Positions 1 to 8,153 of a stretch of 64,000 nucleotides of DNA are shown piece by piece (the stretch's first letter is position 1; every line of letters starts with the position of its first letter). Source of the DNA: JAVJUV01 sp047314965. GTDB lineage: Bacteria; Pseudomonadota; Alphaproteobacteria; Rhodobacterales; Rhodobacteraceae. The position numbers and the translations under genes are program-made. Location of the stretch: positions 62,001-126,000 of the forward strand of contig NZ_JBLBVK010000051.1 of the NCBI RefSeq assembly GCF_047314965.1. The letters are read 5' to 3'. The notes below the pieces were generated by a model. The model saw only the letters and a list, made by a program, of their open reading frames with translations. It was not told the DNA's origin and made no database searches.

Positions 1-1008
1 CAGAACACGCCTGCCGCAGTAACCGCAAGGTTTGATGAAGGCAGGATATAATCAACGCGAAGATTTCCAGGCTGCCCGGGATCATCTGGCCAATCCACTG
101 TATCCAGCGAGTGATCGCCGGCTTGGAACACGTTTGCGCCGGCGTCCCGGACACTGGTCGCGACAGAACCTTCGCTCCTGGGCGCAACATCTGTGATACG
201 CGGATCCGAAAGAAGAGCTATCAGAGCCTCGGGTCGCCCGCCGCTATCCTCGGGATCAAGGTTTGCAGCGCCCAGCAGAATGAACAGCCGGGGCGGTCTT
301 CCAAAGGCACCGTTCAAATAGCTCAGCCAGAATGCGGTTTCGTCGTGATTTCGCCTTCCGTTACGATCTTCCGGCCCATCGAAAACAGGCGGCGTAGCGT
401 GCCACATCAGAAGATTGAGCAATTCGCCGTCTGGCAAAATCACCGGCAAGTCCCAATGAGCCGTTGTGCTCAGACGCCCCGCCGGGCCTTCACCGGGCAA
501 CAGCAGTGCTTCGGGCAGATTGCGCCAGTCCAGAAGCGAAAAATCGCGCCAGCCTTCGCGATCGAAAGGTAGCCGCGAGAGAACAGCCAGCCCCTCCTGC
601 CCACCAAACTCGCCAAAACCAAAGGCATCGTCGGGCTCACCCCAGCGACCGTTGCCGTTCAGATCCAACCCGCTATCGATCCCTCGGTTTGGTCGCGCGC
701 TAAAGCGGTACGGGTACTCTCCGATCCGATCAGCCAATGCCGCCAGCGCATGACCTTTCAAGTCCCAATCAATTCCTGCCAACACAAGAACATCGGGGTT
801 GGCCTCATGAACCACCCTAGAGAACGCCAGAATTTGTGGATCCTGATCCGTCAAACTGTCCCGCAAAAGAAGCCCGGGGCCGTCGCGCGATAACTCGGTG
901 TGGAAGAACGCAATTCTCAGTGTCTCTTCGGCACATCCCGGCGCACCCGAAATAACCGAGAAGATCAGACCGGCAGAAGCCCACCATTTCCTTCGTCTTG
1001 AGACGACA
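1..1008 (-). CDS. endonuclease/exonuclease/phosphatase family protein, partial, start unresolved
   Basis: The frame is open from the window edge to beyond position 1008 and runs off the left end. An Arg-rich stretch followed by a hydrophobic segment ending near GAPGCA looks like a signal peptide, so the product is probably exported. The mature part has the EEP-fold pattern: an NPDVLVL strand with GIDWD, a Gly/Asn-rich GLDLNGNG segment, AANLDPEDS in place of the usual GDxNxxP, and VDYILPSS near the end with GDHS upstream. The substrate (nucleic acid, phosphoester or lipid) cannot be told. No ATG or GTG lies in this frame near the signal peptide; a TTG at 1091 is the closest usual start and would overlap the upstream membrane gene by about 125 bases. 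It sits at the end of the leuC-leuD minus-strand run. Confidence 0.7.
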
Positions 1009-1804
1009 GCTTTCGCTTCTCGGTGATGAGTGCCGCGATACGAGCCATTGCGATGCCACGCATGAAGAGAGATGCCGGAAGAAACGCCCAAGCTGCCACC
1101 GTCCAGATCAAGGTGTGCGGGTTTTCAAGTGTGACCGCGCCGAAAAGAGACGTTGCTGACTTGATCACCGCAGGTGTCAGGAATGGCAGAAGAAACCCTA
1201 AAGCGATGTTAAATCGCGCGTCCCGTTCCAACCGTTCGACGACATCGCCGCCAGCGGTAGGATCGAACGTGGGCAGGTTGACCCAGACATTGAAAGTGCC
1301 GGCCCGCGTTGGCCAGCGCTGCACACGCTGCAAAACCACGAATAGCGCCAGCGTAAACAGTGAGATGAAATAGGCGATTCCGGCCGTGTCGCGCACAAGT
1401 CGGATGTGAGAAATCGGCGCTTCTGATGGCAGCATCAGAACGACAAGGCGCACAGGGGAATATGGAAAATCGATCACTTGCCCGACAACCGAGCCAATTT
1501 TTCCCACAAACGCCGACAAAGCCGTGGGAGCCATGCTACCCTGAAGCATCAGCGAGAGGCATACCACCGTAAGTAAAAGCGACCCGAAGCGGATACGGTT
1601 GAACGGTGGAGCATCGCGAAACTCGACAAGGCCGGGGTATGAGGATGCATACTCGAAGAACGTCAAGGCTGCTGCGAAGATTGCGACCAACATTACAATC
1701 TGGGCAGCATCCGAAGACGTTCCAGGCAAAAGCATGGATGGCGTCACGATCATTATAACGACGAGGAATGCGCGAAAGGCCGCGCCGCTTAGCCGCGATA
1801 TCAC
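965..1804 (-). CDS. conserved multi-pass membrane protein of unknown function
   Basis: A 279-residue protein starting with GTG. Several hydrophobic segments are visible: residues 8-28, 34-50, 73-92, 120-130, 140-160, 200-225 and 230-250 approximately, with a polar tail at the C-terminus. No catalytic motif was recognised. Its GTG overlaps the TGA of the small upstream reading frame (GTGA), and an AAAGGGGCAGG stretch gives a ribosome-binding site. It lies between leuD and the EEP-family gene, an arrangement I recall from other Rhodobacteraceae, but nothing in the sequence gives it a function. Confidence 0.75.
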   Translation of the reverse strand: MISRLSGAAFRAFLVVIMIVTPSMLLPGTSSDAAQIVMLVAIFAAALTFFEYASSYPGLVEFRDAPPFNRIRFGSLLLTVVCLSLMLQGSMAPTALSAFVGKIGSVVGQVIDFPYSPVRLVVLMLPSEAPISHIRLVRDTAGIAYFISLFTLALFVVLQRVQRWPTRAGTFNVWVNLPTFDPTAGGDVVERLERDARFNIALGFLLPFLTPAVIKSATSLFGAVTLENPHTLIWTVAAWAFLPASLFMRGIAMARIAALITEKRKLSSQDEGNGGLLPV

Positions 1805-1914
1805 TGCACCTGCCCCTTTGAACGGCGCGCAATAGCACGCCGTTGATCTGCCTCTGTCCGCCCTAAGCGACGGTTTGCCATAGTTTTGCCCAATTTCTGC
1901 CTTCTTTCAGACAC
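1801..1914 (-). CDS. possible small basic protein upstream of the membrane gene
   Basis: A short Arg/Lys-rich frame ending in KGQVQ whose TGA overlaps the GTG start of the next gene, an arrangement typical of translational coupling. It starts after the leuD terminator hairpin, so it would need its own promoter. The start is unclear: GTG at 1914 (37 residues) and ATG at 1881 (26 residues) are both possible, neither with a strong ribosome-binding site. I do not recognise the product. Confidence 0.3.
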   Translation of the reverse strand: MSERRQKLGKTMANRRLGRTEADQRRAIARRSKGQVQ

Positions 1915-1996
1915 TCCAGCAAGAACCTCTGAAAACTGAATGAATTTCTGGGCGATTTCGTGGTGGGATTGGTGCGACAATGCATCAAATGTGAAA

Positions 1997-2026
1997 CGAA
2001 AAAGGGCCAATCCGAGGATTGGCCCT
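1997..2026 (-). terminator. Rho-independent terminator of leuCD
   Basis: A 9-11 bp hairpin (AGGGCCAAT paired with ATTGGCCCT, positions 2003-2011 and 2018-2026) is followed on the minus strand by five T residues. It begins 24 bases after the leuD stop codon and so ends the leuC-leuD transcript. Confidence 0.88.
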
Positions 2027-2049
2027 AGATATTGTGTGTCAGGCCTCAA

Positions 2050-2658
2050 TCAGACCCAAGGCCGCGCTTGTGCTGATTTCCTTTCAAAGGCGTCGATCGC
2101 CGAAGAGGCGTTCTCCAACGTGAGGCCGATATCATCGAGTCCATTCAGAAGGCAGTGCTTCTTGAAAGCATCCACCTCAAACGAGAATACATCCCCGTCG
2201 GAGGACGTAACGGTCTGAGCGTCGAGATCCACCGTTATCCGGGCATTCGAACCCTTTTCGGCGTCCTTCATGAGGACTTCCACCTGCTCAGGCGCAAGGA
2301 CGACGGGCAATATGCCGTTCTTGAAGCAGTTGTTGTAAAAGATATCGGCGAAACTTGTCGAAATGACGCAGCGAATACCGAAGTCCAGAAGAGCCCAGGG
2401 AGCATGCTCGCGGCTTGAACCACATCCAAAATTGTCGCCTGCCACAAGGATCTCGGCCTCGCGGTAGGCTGGCTGGTTCAGGATGAAATCTTCGATCTCG
2501 TTGCCATCGCGATCGTAGCGCATCTCGTCGAAGAGATTCACTCCCAAGCCGGTGCGCTTGATGGTCTTCAGAAACTGCTTGGGGATGATCATGTCGGTAT
2601 CGATGTTGACCAACGGCATCGGAGCCGCGACCCCAGTGAGTGTTGTGAACTTTTCCAT
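2050..2658 (-). CDS. leuD: 3-isopropylmalate dehydratase small subunit
   Basis: The 202-residue product is the small (swivel-domain) subunit of isopropylmalate isomerase, which converts 2-isopropylmalate to 3-isopropylmalate in leucine biosynthesis. Full family length. Recognisable segments are NIDTDMIIPKQFLK near the N-terminus and GDNFGCGSSREHAPWAL in the middle, the latter contributing the substrate-binding loop. Its ATG overlaps the TAA of leuC by one base (TAATG), as expected for two subunits made in equal amounts. A terminator follows directly. Confidence 0.97.
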   Translation of the reverse strand: MEKFTTLTGVAAPMPLVNIDTDMIIPKQFLKTIKRTGLGVNLFDEMRYDRDGNEIEDFILNQPAYREAEILVAGDNFGCGSSREHAPWALLDFGIRCVISTSFADIFYNNCFKNGILPVVLAPEQVEVLMKDAEKGSNARITVDLDAQTVTSSDGDVFSFEVDAFKKHCLLNGLDDIGLTLENASSAIDAFERKSAQARPWV

Positions 2659-4064
2659 TACATCATCTCCCGCACATCAGTCAGGCGACCGGTCACAGCC
2701 GCAGCCGCCGCCATCGCCGGGGACATCAAGTGCGTCCGCCCCTTGTAACCCTGGCGTCCCTCGAAGTTCCGGTTCGACGTAGAAGCGCAGCGTTCTTCCG
2801 GTGCGAGTTGGTCGGGGTTCATTGCGAGACACATAGAGCAACCGGCAAGGCGCCATTCAAAGCCCGCGTCTCGGAAGATATCTGCCAGTCCCTCTTCCTC
2901 GGCCTGCGCGCGCACAAGTCCCGATCCGGGCACGACCATTGCGCGCTTCACCGCAATTTTCTTGCCTTTGACAACCTCAGCAGCGGCGCGCAGGTCTTCG
3001 ATGCGGCCGTTGGTGCATGAGCCGATAAAGACCGTGTCGATCGCGATATCGGTCAGCTTCTGGCCGGGCTTCAGGCCCATATACTCGAGAGACCGTTGCG
3101 CTGCCCCCACTTTGCCACCCTTGAAGTCCTCGGGCGCAGGCACATTGGCTGTAATCGGCAAGACATCCTCGGGGCTCGTGCCCCAAGTGACAACAGGCGC
3201 GATATCCTCGCCCTTGATCGTGACAACCTTGTCCCAATGAGCGTCATCGTCGGAATAGAGCGTTTTCCACCAAGCCATCGCCGCTTCCCACTGTGCACCC
3301 TTGGGCGCATGAGGACGGCCCTTGACGTACTCGAAGGTCTTTTCATCCGGAGCGATCAGACCGGCACGCGCGCCGCCTTCGATCGCCATGTTGCAGACCG
3401 TCATCCGGCCTTCCATGGACAGATCGCGAATGGCTTCGCCGCAGTATTCGATGACATAGCCAGTGCCACCCGCGGTGCCGGTGGCCCCGATCACCGAAAG
3501 CGTGATGTCCTTGGCGGTCACACCGGGGCGAAGCTTGCCTGTGATCTCGACCTTCATGTTCTTGGACTTCTTCTGGATCAGCGTCTGAGTAGCCAAAACA
3601 TGCTCGACCTCAGAAGTTCCGATCCCATGGGCGAGTGCGCCGAATGCGCCGTGCGTCGCCGTATGGCTATCGCCGCATACGACGGTCATCCCCGGCAGCG
3701 TCCATCCCTGCTCAGGACCGACTATGTGCACAATGCCCTGCCGGATATCGGTCACCGGGTAGTAGTGGATGCCGAAGTCCTTCGCGTTCTTGTCCAGCGC
3801 CGCGACCTGGATGGCGCTGTCTTCGGTCATGTTCGCGGGGTTCTCCCGTCCGGGAGTCGTGGGAACGTTGTGGTCCGGAACGGCAATGGTCTTGTCGGGC
3901 GCGCGCACCGTACGTCCGGTCATTCGCAGACCTTCGAAGGCCTGCGGGCTGGTCACTTCGTGGACAAGGTGGCGATCAATATACAGATGGCAGGTGCCGT
4001 CTTCAGCTTCATAGGCTACGTGCTCATCCCAAATCTTATCGTAGAGCGTACGGGCTTTTGTCAT
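2658..4064 (-). CDS. leuC: 3-isopropylmalate dehydratase large subunit
   Basis: A 468-residue aconitase-family subunit that holds the [4Fe-4S] cluster of isopropylmalate isomerase. Cluster cysteines are visible in GSCTNGR (about residue 345) and in the CSMC motif about 60 residues later. An upstream in-frame start at 4103 exists, but ATG 4064 is preferred because it is preceded by AGGGA at good spacing and gives the normal family N-terminus (TKARTLYDKIWDEH). It forms an operon with leuD. Confidence 0.96.
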   Translation of the reverse strand: MTKARTLYDKIWDEHVAYEAEDGTCHLYIDRHLVHEVTSPQAFEGLRMTGRTVRAPDKTIAVPDHNVPTTPGRENPANMTEDSAIQVAALDKNAKDFGIHYYPVTDIRQGIVHIVGPEQGWTLPGMTVVCGDSHTATHGAFGALAHGIGTSEVEHVLATQTLIQKKSKNMKVEITGKLRPGVTAKDITLSVIGATGTAGGTGYVIEYCGEAIRDLSMEGRMTVCNMAIEGGARAGLIAPDEKTFEYVKGRPHAPKGAQWEAAMAWWKTLYSDDDAHWDKVVTIKGEDIAPVVTWGTSPEDVLPITANVPAPEDFKGGKVGAAQRSLEYMGLKPGQKLTDIAIDTVFIGSCTNGRIEDLRAAAEVVKGKKIAVKRAMVVPGSGLVRAQAEEEGLADIFRDAGFEWRLAGCSMCLAMNPDQLAPEERCASTSNRNFEGRQGYKGRTHLMSPAMAAAAAVTGRLTDVREMM

Positions 4065-4121
4065 TTCATGGATCCCTGACTGACATGGAAGTTTATTGCG
4101 CATGCATGCGCGGATAGCCGG

Positions 4122-4211
4122 TCAGGCAAGTCGTGCCAGCACCGTCATCGTCGCGCCGAAAAAGCGCCAAGGCAGGCGAGCGCGGTCATCCATGTCGAAA
4201 AAACGAGTCAT
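4122..4211 (-). CDS. possible 29-residue open frame upstream of leuC
   Basis: An ATG-initiated frame of 29 codons lies 57 bases upstream of leuC in the same direction. It encodes a basic and hydrophobic peptide (MTRFFDMDDRARLPW at the start). No strong ribosome-binding site precedes it. There is no run of leucine codons, so it is not an obvious leucine attenuator leader. It may be a small protein or chance. Confidence 0.25.
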   Translation of the reverse strand: MTRFFDMDDRARLPWRFFGATMTVLARLA

Positions 4212-4257
4212 GAACGGTCAGATACACCCGAGCGAAGCACATAACAAGGAATCCGTT

Positions 4258-4294
4258 TGAAAACGCGACGCCCCGCCGTTCCGCGAGGCGTCGA
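4258..4294 (-). terminator. probable terminator downstream of apt
   Basis: A GC-rich hairpin with arms at 4267-4278 and 4283-4294 (about 11 of 12 pairs, 4-base loop) is followed on the minus strand by GCGTTTTC. It lies about 80 bases beyond the apt stop codon and would separate apt from the leuCD transcript. Confidence 0.6.
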
Positions 4295-4375
4295 AACTTG
4301 TTAGGGACACATGATCCGCAGACCATGGACCCCGCATACAAACCGATTGCTAAAGTTGTGTTAAAAATCGCAACG

Positions 4376-4918
4376 TCAGCCGCCCTCAAATTCGCAAAGC
4401 GTATGAACATCCATTCCCAGGGCTTCCAGCTTTTTGCGGCCGCCCAGTTCCGGCAGATCAACGATGAAAGCACAGCCAACGATGTCGCCTCCCATCCGCT
4501 CGATCAGCTTGATGCCTGCCTCGCAGGTTCCCCCTGTCGCCAGAAGGTCATCAACCACCAGAACCTTTTCACCTGGCTGGATGGCATCATCATGGACCTC
4601 CATAATCGCCTCGCCGTATTCCAGTTTGTATTCCTGGCTTATTGTCGCGCCTGGCAACTTTCCCTTCTTCCGGATCGGAACGAATCCGACGGACAATTGG
4701 TGCGCTATCGCGCCGCCGATGATGAAGCCTCGCGCTTCCAGTCCGACCACCTTGTCGATGCGCTCACCTGCATAAGGGTGAAGGAGCTGATCGATGCAAA
4801 TGCGGAAACCGCGAGCATCCGCGAAAAGCGTAGTAACATCGCGGAACATGATTCCTTCATGCGGAAAATCCACGATGGTTCGAATATAGTCCCTGACGGT
4901 CTTATTCCGATTTTCCAT
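4376..4918 (-). CDS. apt: adenine phosphoribosyltransferase
   Basis: A 180-residue type I phosphoribosyltransferase that salvages adenine to AMP with PRPP. The PRPP-binding motif VLVVDDLLATGGT (about residue 121) and the GLEARGFIIGG loop are intact. The usual FPKPGI N-terminal motif reads FPHEGI. A few hundred bases away lies mtnP, whose product releases adenine, so the two could act in sequence. The start ATG overlaps the possible start of the divergent thiol-disulfide gene by two bases. Confidence 0.96.
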   Translation of the reverse strand: MENRNKTVRDYIRTIVDFPHEGIMFRDVTTLFADARGFRICIDQLLHPYAGERIDKVVGLEARGFIIGGAIAHQLSVGFVPIRKKGKLPGATISQEYKLEYGEAIMEVHDDAIQPGEKVLVVDDLLATGGTCEAGIKLIERMGGDIVGCAFIVDLPELGGRKKLEALGMDVHTLCEFEGG

Positions 4919-5717
4919 GGCAAGCCCTATTTCTGTCTCGCAGGCATATCATCGGCTGCTATCCGGGAAGGCAAGGCACTTGGGACGCAAGAGCACATCA
5001 CGGCGCGACCTGTTGCGCCTAGCCCTAGGCCTAGGGATCGTTGCCGGGGGCTGGCAACTTTGGATCCGTCGACCGCGAGCATTGGAATTCAGCGAGATTC
5101 CGGGTTTGCCAGGCTGGCGCCAGCTGTCTTTCCGCGGAATTTCTAATTTGACTGGCGGCGCCACGGGAGCTGTCTTTCTCGGTATGGGAGCTGAAACTCG
5201 GCCAGAGCCACTTTCACCGCCCGAACTCTGCGACGTGCTATATCCAAACCATCAGAAGAGCTTGCCGGTCGCTTATTTCACCGATGTGAATTGCCCTAAT
5301 TGCCGCAGCCTAGAGACCAAACTCGCAACTCGCGCTGACAAGCTCAAGCCAACAACGCTTCACTTACCGCTTCTGGGGAGCGACTCACTGTTAGCAGCAA
5401 AAGCGATAATTGCCGCCGAGTTGCAGGGACGAGAGCGAGAGTTTCGTGCTGCAATCTGGGAAATCGGATTTGCACCCCAGCTTTTGGGACGGCTTTCGAA
5501 AGCAAGCGGCGTTGATTTCGACCGACTGGGAGCCGACATCGAAAGCCCTGAAATCGAATTCCGCTTGGAACTGGCGAAACAGGCCGCCGAGACCTTGGGG
5601 ATTTATGGAATTCCGGCCCTGACTATTGGCCGAACGCTGGTCATTGGAGACATCCCAGCAAAGATGCTTGACCGGCTGATCGCATTGGAGGCCGAACGAC
5701 GCCCGGTCAGCTGTTAG
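4917..5717 (+). CDS. exported thiol-disulfide (DsbA-like thioredoxin-fold) protein
   Basis: The product (266 residues from ATG 4917, or 245 from TTG 4980) starts with a twin-arginine-like SRRDLLRLA segment and a hydrophobic stretch, so it is probably exported. CPNC in TDVNCPNCRS is the redox motif, and GIYGIPALTIG supplies the cis-proline loop of DsbA/DsbG/thioredoxin folds. TTG 4980 may be the true start: AAGGCAAGG stands just before it, it gives a normal signal-peptide length, and it avoids overlap with the divergent apt start. The partner proteins are unknown. The 3' end overlaps the mtnP end by four bases. Confidence 0.8.
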   Translation: MASPISVSQAYHRLLSGKARHLGRKSTSRRDLLRLALGLGIVAGGWQLWIRRPRALEFSEIPGLPGWRQLSFRGISNLTGGATGAVFLGMGAETRPEPLSPPELCDVLYPNHQKSLPVAYFTDVNCPNCRSLETKLATRADKLKPTTLHLPLLGSDSLLAAKAIIAAELQGREREFRAAIWEIGFAPQLLGRLSKASGVDFDRLGADIESPEIEFRLELAKQAAETLGIYGIPALTIGRTLVIGDIPAKMLDRLIALEAERRPVSC

Positions 5718-6592
5718 AGGAGAATCCGACCGGCCACCGCGTCAAGTTTTGCCAACATTGCAGGATCCCTTTTTTCCGGCACTGTGAGGATCGCGTATTC
5801 GAGAGCTCGATCACACCCATGCGGACAGGGTACACGCCTAGCGCCAAGAAGTCCGGGAAGACGCGATACCAGAGAGCGCGCCTTCTCCGCGTTACCCATC
5901 AACGTGGCGATGATCTCGGCGACATCGACCTCGCCGTGATCCGGATGCCAGCTATCGTAGTCGGTTATCATCGCGACACTCGCGTAACACAGCTCGGCTT
6001 CGCGGGCGAGCTTGGCTTCCGGCATGTTCGTCATGCCGATCACATCACATTTCCAAACGTCGCGATACATCTTCGACTCAGCCAGCGAAGAGAACTGCGG
6101 CCCTTCCATGGCAAGATAGGTACCACCTCTGTGCACAGTGACACCGGCATCTTTTGCTGCCATCTCACAGGCATCCCCCAATCTTGGGCAGGTCGGATGT
6201 GCCACGCTGACGTGCGCAACGAAGCCTGTTCCAAAGAAGGACTTCTCCCTGGCAAAGGTGCGGTCAATGAACTGATCTACAATCACGAAATCACCTGGCG
6301 CCATTTCCTCGCGGAAAGAGCCACAAGCTGACACGCTGACGATGTCTGTCACGCCGAGGCGCTTCAATGCGTCGATATTTGCGCGATAGGGAACTGTCGA
6401 GGGTGAATGAATGTGACCGCGACCGTGCCGGGGCAGAAACGCCATGCTGACGCTATTCAGAGAGCCCGTCAGAATTTGATCCGAAGGCGTTCCCCACGGG
6501 CTGTCCACCGTGACCCATTCCGCCCCTTCCAGCCCGTCAATTTCATAGACTCCGCTTCCACCGATCACACCGATCATTGTCTTTGCTGCCAT
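5714..6592 (-). CDS. mtnP: S-methyl-5'-thioadenosine phosphorylase
   Basis: A 292-residue purine nucleoside phosphorylase-family enzyme that cleaves methylthioadenosine to adenine and 5-methylthioribose-1-phosphate in the methionine salvage route. The N-terminal GVIGGSGVY phosphate-binding loop, the LPRHGRGH segment, the AMEGPQFSS/GMTNMPEA purine-binding region and the TDYDSWH segment are all present. ATG 6592 is chosen over GTG 6598 because GGAG stands 7 bases before it. A structured RNA and terminator lie about 85 bases upstream in the same direction. Confidence 0.95.
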   Translation of the reverse strand: MAAKTMIGVIGGSGVYEIDGLEGAEWVTVDSPWGTPSDQILTGSLNSVSMAFLPRHGRGHIHSPSTVPYRANIDALKRLGVTDIVSVSACGSFREEMAPGDFVIVDQFIDRTFAREKSFFGTGFVAHVSVAHPTCPRLGDACEMAAKDAGVTVHRGGTYLAMEGPQFSSLAESKMYRDVWKCDVIGMTNMPEAKLAREAELCYASVAMITDYDSWHPDHGEVDVAEIIATLMGNAEKARSLVSRLPGLLGARRVPCPHGCDRALEYAILTVPEKRDPAMLAKLDAVAGRILL

Positions 6593-6677
6593 CGTCACTC
6601 TCCGGTTTCCGGGTTGACCCTACCGGCGATGCGGAAATTGGCAAGGCATCTTGCGGGCAGCCAAAGAAGCTCTGAAA

Positions 6678-6712
6678 AGAGAAAACCCCCGCCGTTTCGG
6701 CAGGGGCTTTTG
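6678..6712 (-). terminator. intrinsic terminator, usable in both directions
   Basis: CCCC and GCC (6686-6689, 6691-6693) pair with GGC and GGGG (6699-6701, 6703-6706) around one mismatch. The minus strand continues with TTTTCTCTTTT and the plus strand with CTTTTG. It closes the structured RNA candidate on the minus strand. Confidence 0.75.
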
Positions 6713-6800
6713 TCCCTCGACCCCGTGAAGGGGTTCCCCGGTGCCGCAGGCTGGGTGGGGGCTGTTAATCCGCGACACCGGGGATAGCGTCTTTTCGCTA
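6678..6800 (-). ncRNA. candidate structured RNA ending in an intrinsic terminator
   Basis: On the minus strand four hairpins follow one another. They are TAGCG/CGCTA (about 6784-6800), a 12-bp arm with one mismatch at 6736-6747 and 6772-6783, a CCCC/GGGG hairpin (6721-6733), and a terminator (6686-6706) followed by TTTTCTCTTTT. No convincing gene precedes the terminator, so the transcript would be non-coding or a leader of mtnP. The 5' end is unknown. The phrase CAGCCTGCGGC resembles the 3' arm of 6S RNA, but the long central region of 6S is absent, so I do not assign that family. The terminator could also work on the plus strand. Confidence 0.45.
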
Positions 6801-6923
6801 CAATCTCTTTCTGCATCTGAACTTGGGCAAGAAGACGGGGCTTGTCGGTCCGTGCCAAGGTAATTTCGTGGCGAAGATGCGGCGGGGCTTGATTCGAGTT
6901 CCCGGCGCTGTCAACTTGAAGGC

Positions 6924-7271
6924 ATGACGGTTCAGCCACCGACACCTTTCCCGACTTCACCGCAATTGCCGGAGCAGGTTGCCTTTGATCGCGCGGAACT
7001 ATCTGTAATTCTTGGAGTTTATGGCCGCATGGTTGCTGCCGGCGAGTGGCGCGACTACGGCATGTCGTTTCTCAGGGATGTCGCCATCTTCTCGATCTTT
7101 CGCCGCGCGGCCGAACACCCGATCTACCGGATCGAGAAACGGCCCAAACTGCGAGGCCGTCAGGGCATGTACGCCGTGATCGGAATGGACGGACAGATCC
7201 TGAAGCGCGGGCACGACCTGAGGACTGTTCTGCGCGTGCTCGAACGCAAGCTGATCCGGGCCGTCGAGTAA
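6924..7271 (+). CDS. DUF2794 domain-containing protein
   Basis: A 115-residue protein matching the alphaproteobacterial DUF2794 family: a short Pro-rich N-terminus, then a compact domain with LSVILGVYGRMVAAGEWRDYG, YRIEKRP and a C-terminal ILKRGHDLRTVLRVLERKL helix. No signal peptide or membrane segment is seen, so it is probably cytoplasmic. Its function is unknown. It is transcribed divergently from the mtnP side, with 331 bases between the two genes. Confidence 0.85.
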   Translation: MTVQPPTPFPTSPQLPEQVAFDRAELSVILGVYGRMVAAGEWRDYGMSFLRDVAIFSIFRRAAEHPIYRIEKRPKLRGRQGMYAVIGMDGQILKRGHDLRTVLRVLERKLIRAVE

Positions 7272-7304
7272 AATAGCTCTCGGACGACAGAAGAAACGAT
7301 CCGA

Positions 7305-8153
7305 TCAAATTGCGGGCATGGGGCGCCGTTCGGGTCTGAGCCGAAGGGTAACAGGTCCGGTATCAGTGGTCGCGATGCGGGCGATAGCGACGACAATGGG
7401 TTCCTCGACGACCATCATATGAAAAGCGTTGGCATGGATTATCATCTCAGACCCCGCGGCCATCCCGACGTGGCCCCTCCAGAATATCAGGTCGCCGGGT
7501 TCGAAACGCTGGCTTTCCGAAAGGTGTTCACCTGGCATGGCCGATTGCAGATCGCTGTCTGGGGCACACGCAAGTCCGCTTGCGTGCATGGCTAACTGCA
7601 CGAGTCCGGAACAATCGACCCCAAAGCCGGAATTTCCAGCCCACACATAGGGTGTGCCCAGGAAGGCACGGGCAACATCCACGGGATCGAGTGGAACCTC
7701 GGTCAAATGCTGCCCCGGCACCCAGAGCGAACCATCGGAAATCGCGATCTCTGCCCATCCGCCAAGACGGGAAAGGACGTGAACGCCGGATGCCATGTGA
7801 ATTGGGAGCGAGCGTGGGATCTTGAAATCAGGCTTTGCATAGCCCCACGTCGTCCTAACCGCAATTCTGTGCGTCGGCGCATGCCATGCACCAAGCCGAT
7901 TTATCTCGACCCAGCCACAATAGCCGTCCTTGGCGGACCGTCCAAAGGCCCATTCGCCGCGCCGCTCGATAACGTCGAATGCGTCCCCGAAAAGAAGTTC
8001 TCGGTTGATTGCTCCGTTCGGCTGATCGTGTAGCCATTGGCCGCACAAAAGGCCCATTCGTTGGGGCGTCACATAGTCTTCGGCCTCGACTTTGCCGCGC
8101 AAACTTTGGTCAGCCACACGCCCGCTGAAGGCCAGAAGCCGCCTGTCCGTCAC
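7305..8153 (-). CDS. NlpC/P60 family cell-wall hydrolase with SH3-like domains
   Basis: A 282-residue protein. Residues 1-150 look like bacterial SH3-like domains (GDAFDVIERRGEWAFGRS, HVLSRLGGWAEI). The C-terminal half is an NlpC/P60 cysteine peptidase with catalytic Cys in DCSGLVQ, His in RGHVGMA and a later HANAFH. Such enzymes usually cut gamma-D-glutamyl-diaminopimelate bonds in peptidoglycan stem peptides. No clear signal peptide is visible. Its start overlaps the stop of the upstream M17 aminopeptidase (ATGA), so the two are co-translated and may act together on muropeptides. Confidence 0.9.
   Translation of the reverse strand: MTDRRLLAFSGRVADQSLRGKVEAEDYVTPQRMGLLCGQWLHDQPNGAINRELLFGDAFDVIERRGEWAFGRSAKDGYCGWVEINRLGAWHAPTHRIAVRTTWGYAKPDFKIPRSLPIHMASGVHVLSRLGGWAEIAISDGSLWVPGQHLTEVPLDPVDVARAFLGTPYVWAGNSGFGVDCSGLVQLAMHASGLACAPDSDLQSAMPGEHLSESQRFEPGDLIFWRGHVGMAAGSEMIIHANAFHMMVVEEPIVVAIARIATTDTGPVTLRLRPERRPMPAI

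Noticed and set aside
6736..6783. 6S RNA assignment for the structured RNA candidate
   Set aside because: Only a short 3'-arm-like phrase agrees; the two arms are 24 bases apart, whereas 6S RNA needs a long central bubble between them.
6595..6960. Open frame of 121 codons upstream of mtnP on the minus strand
   Set aside because: It runs through a terminator and several hairpins, overlaps the divergent DUF2794 start, and has no family-like pattern; a structured RNA fits better.
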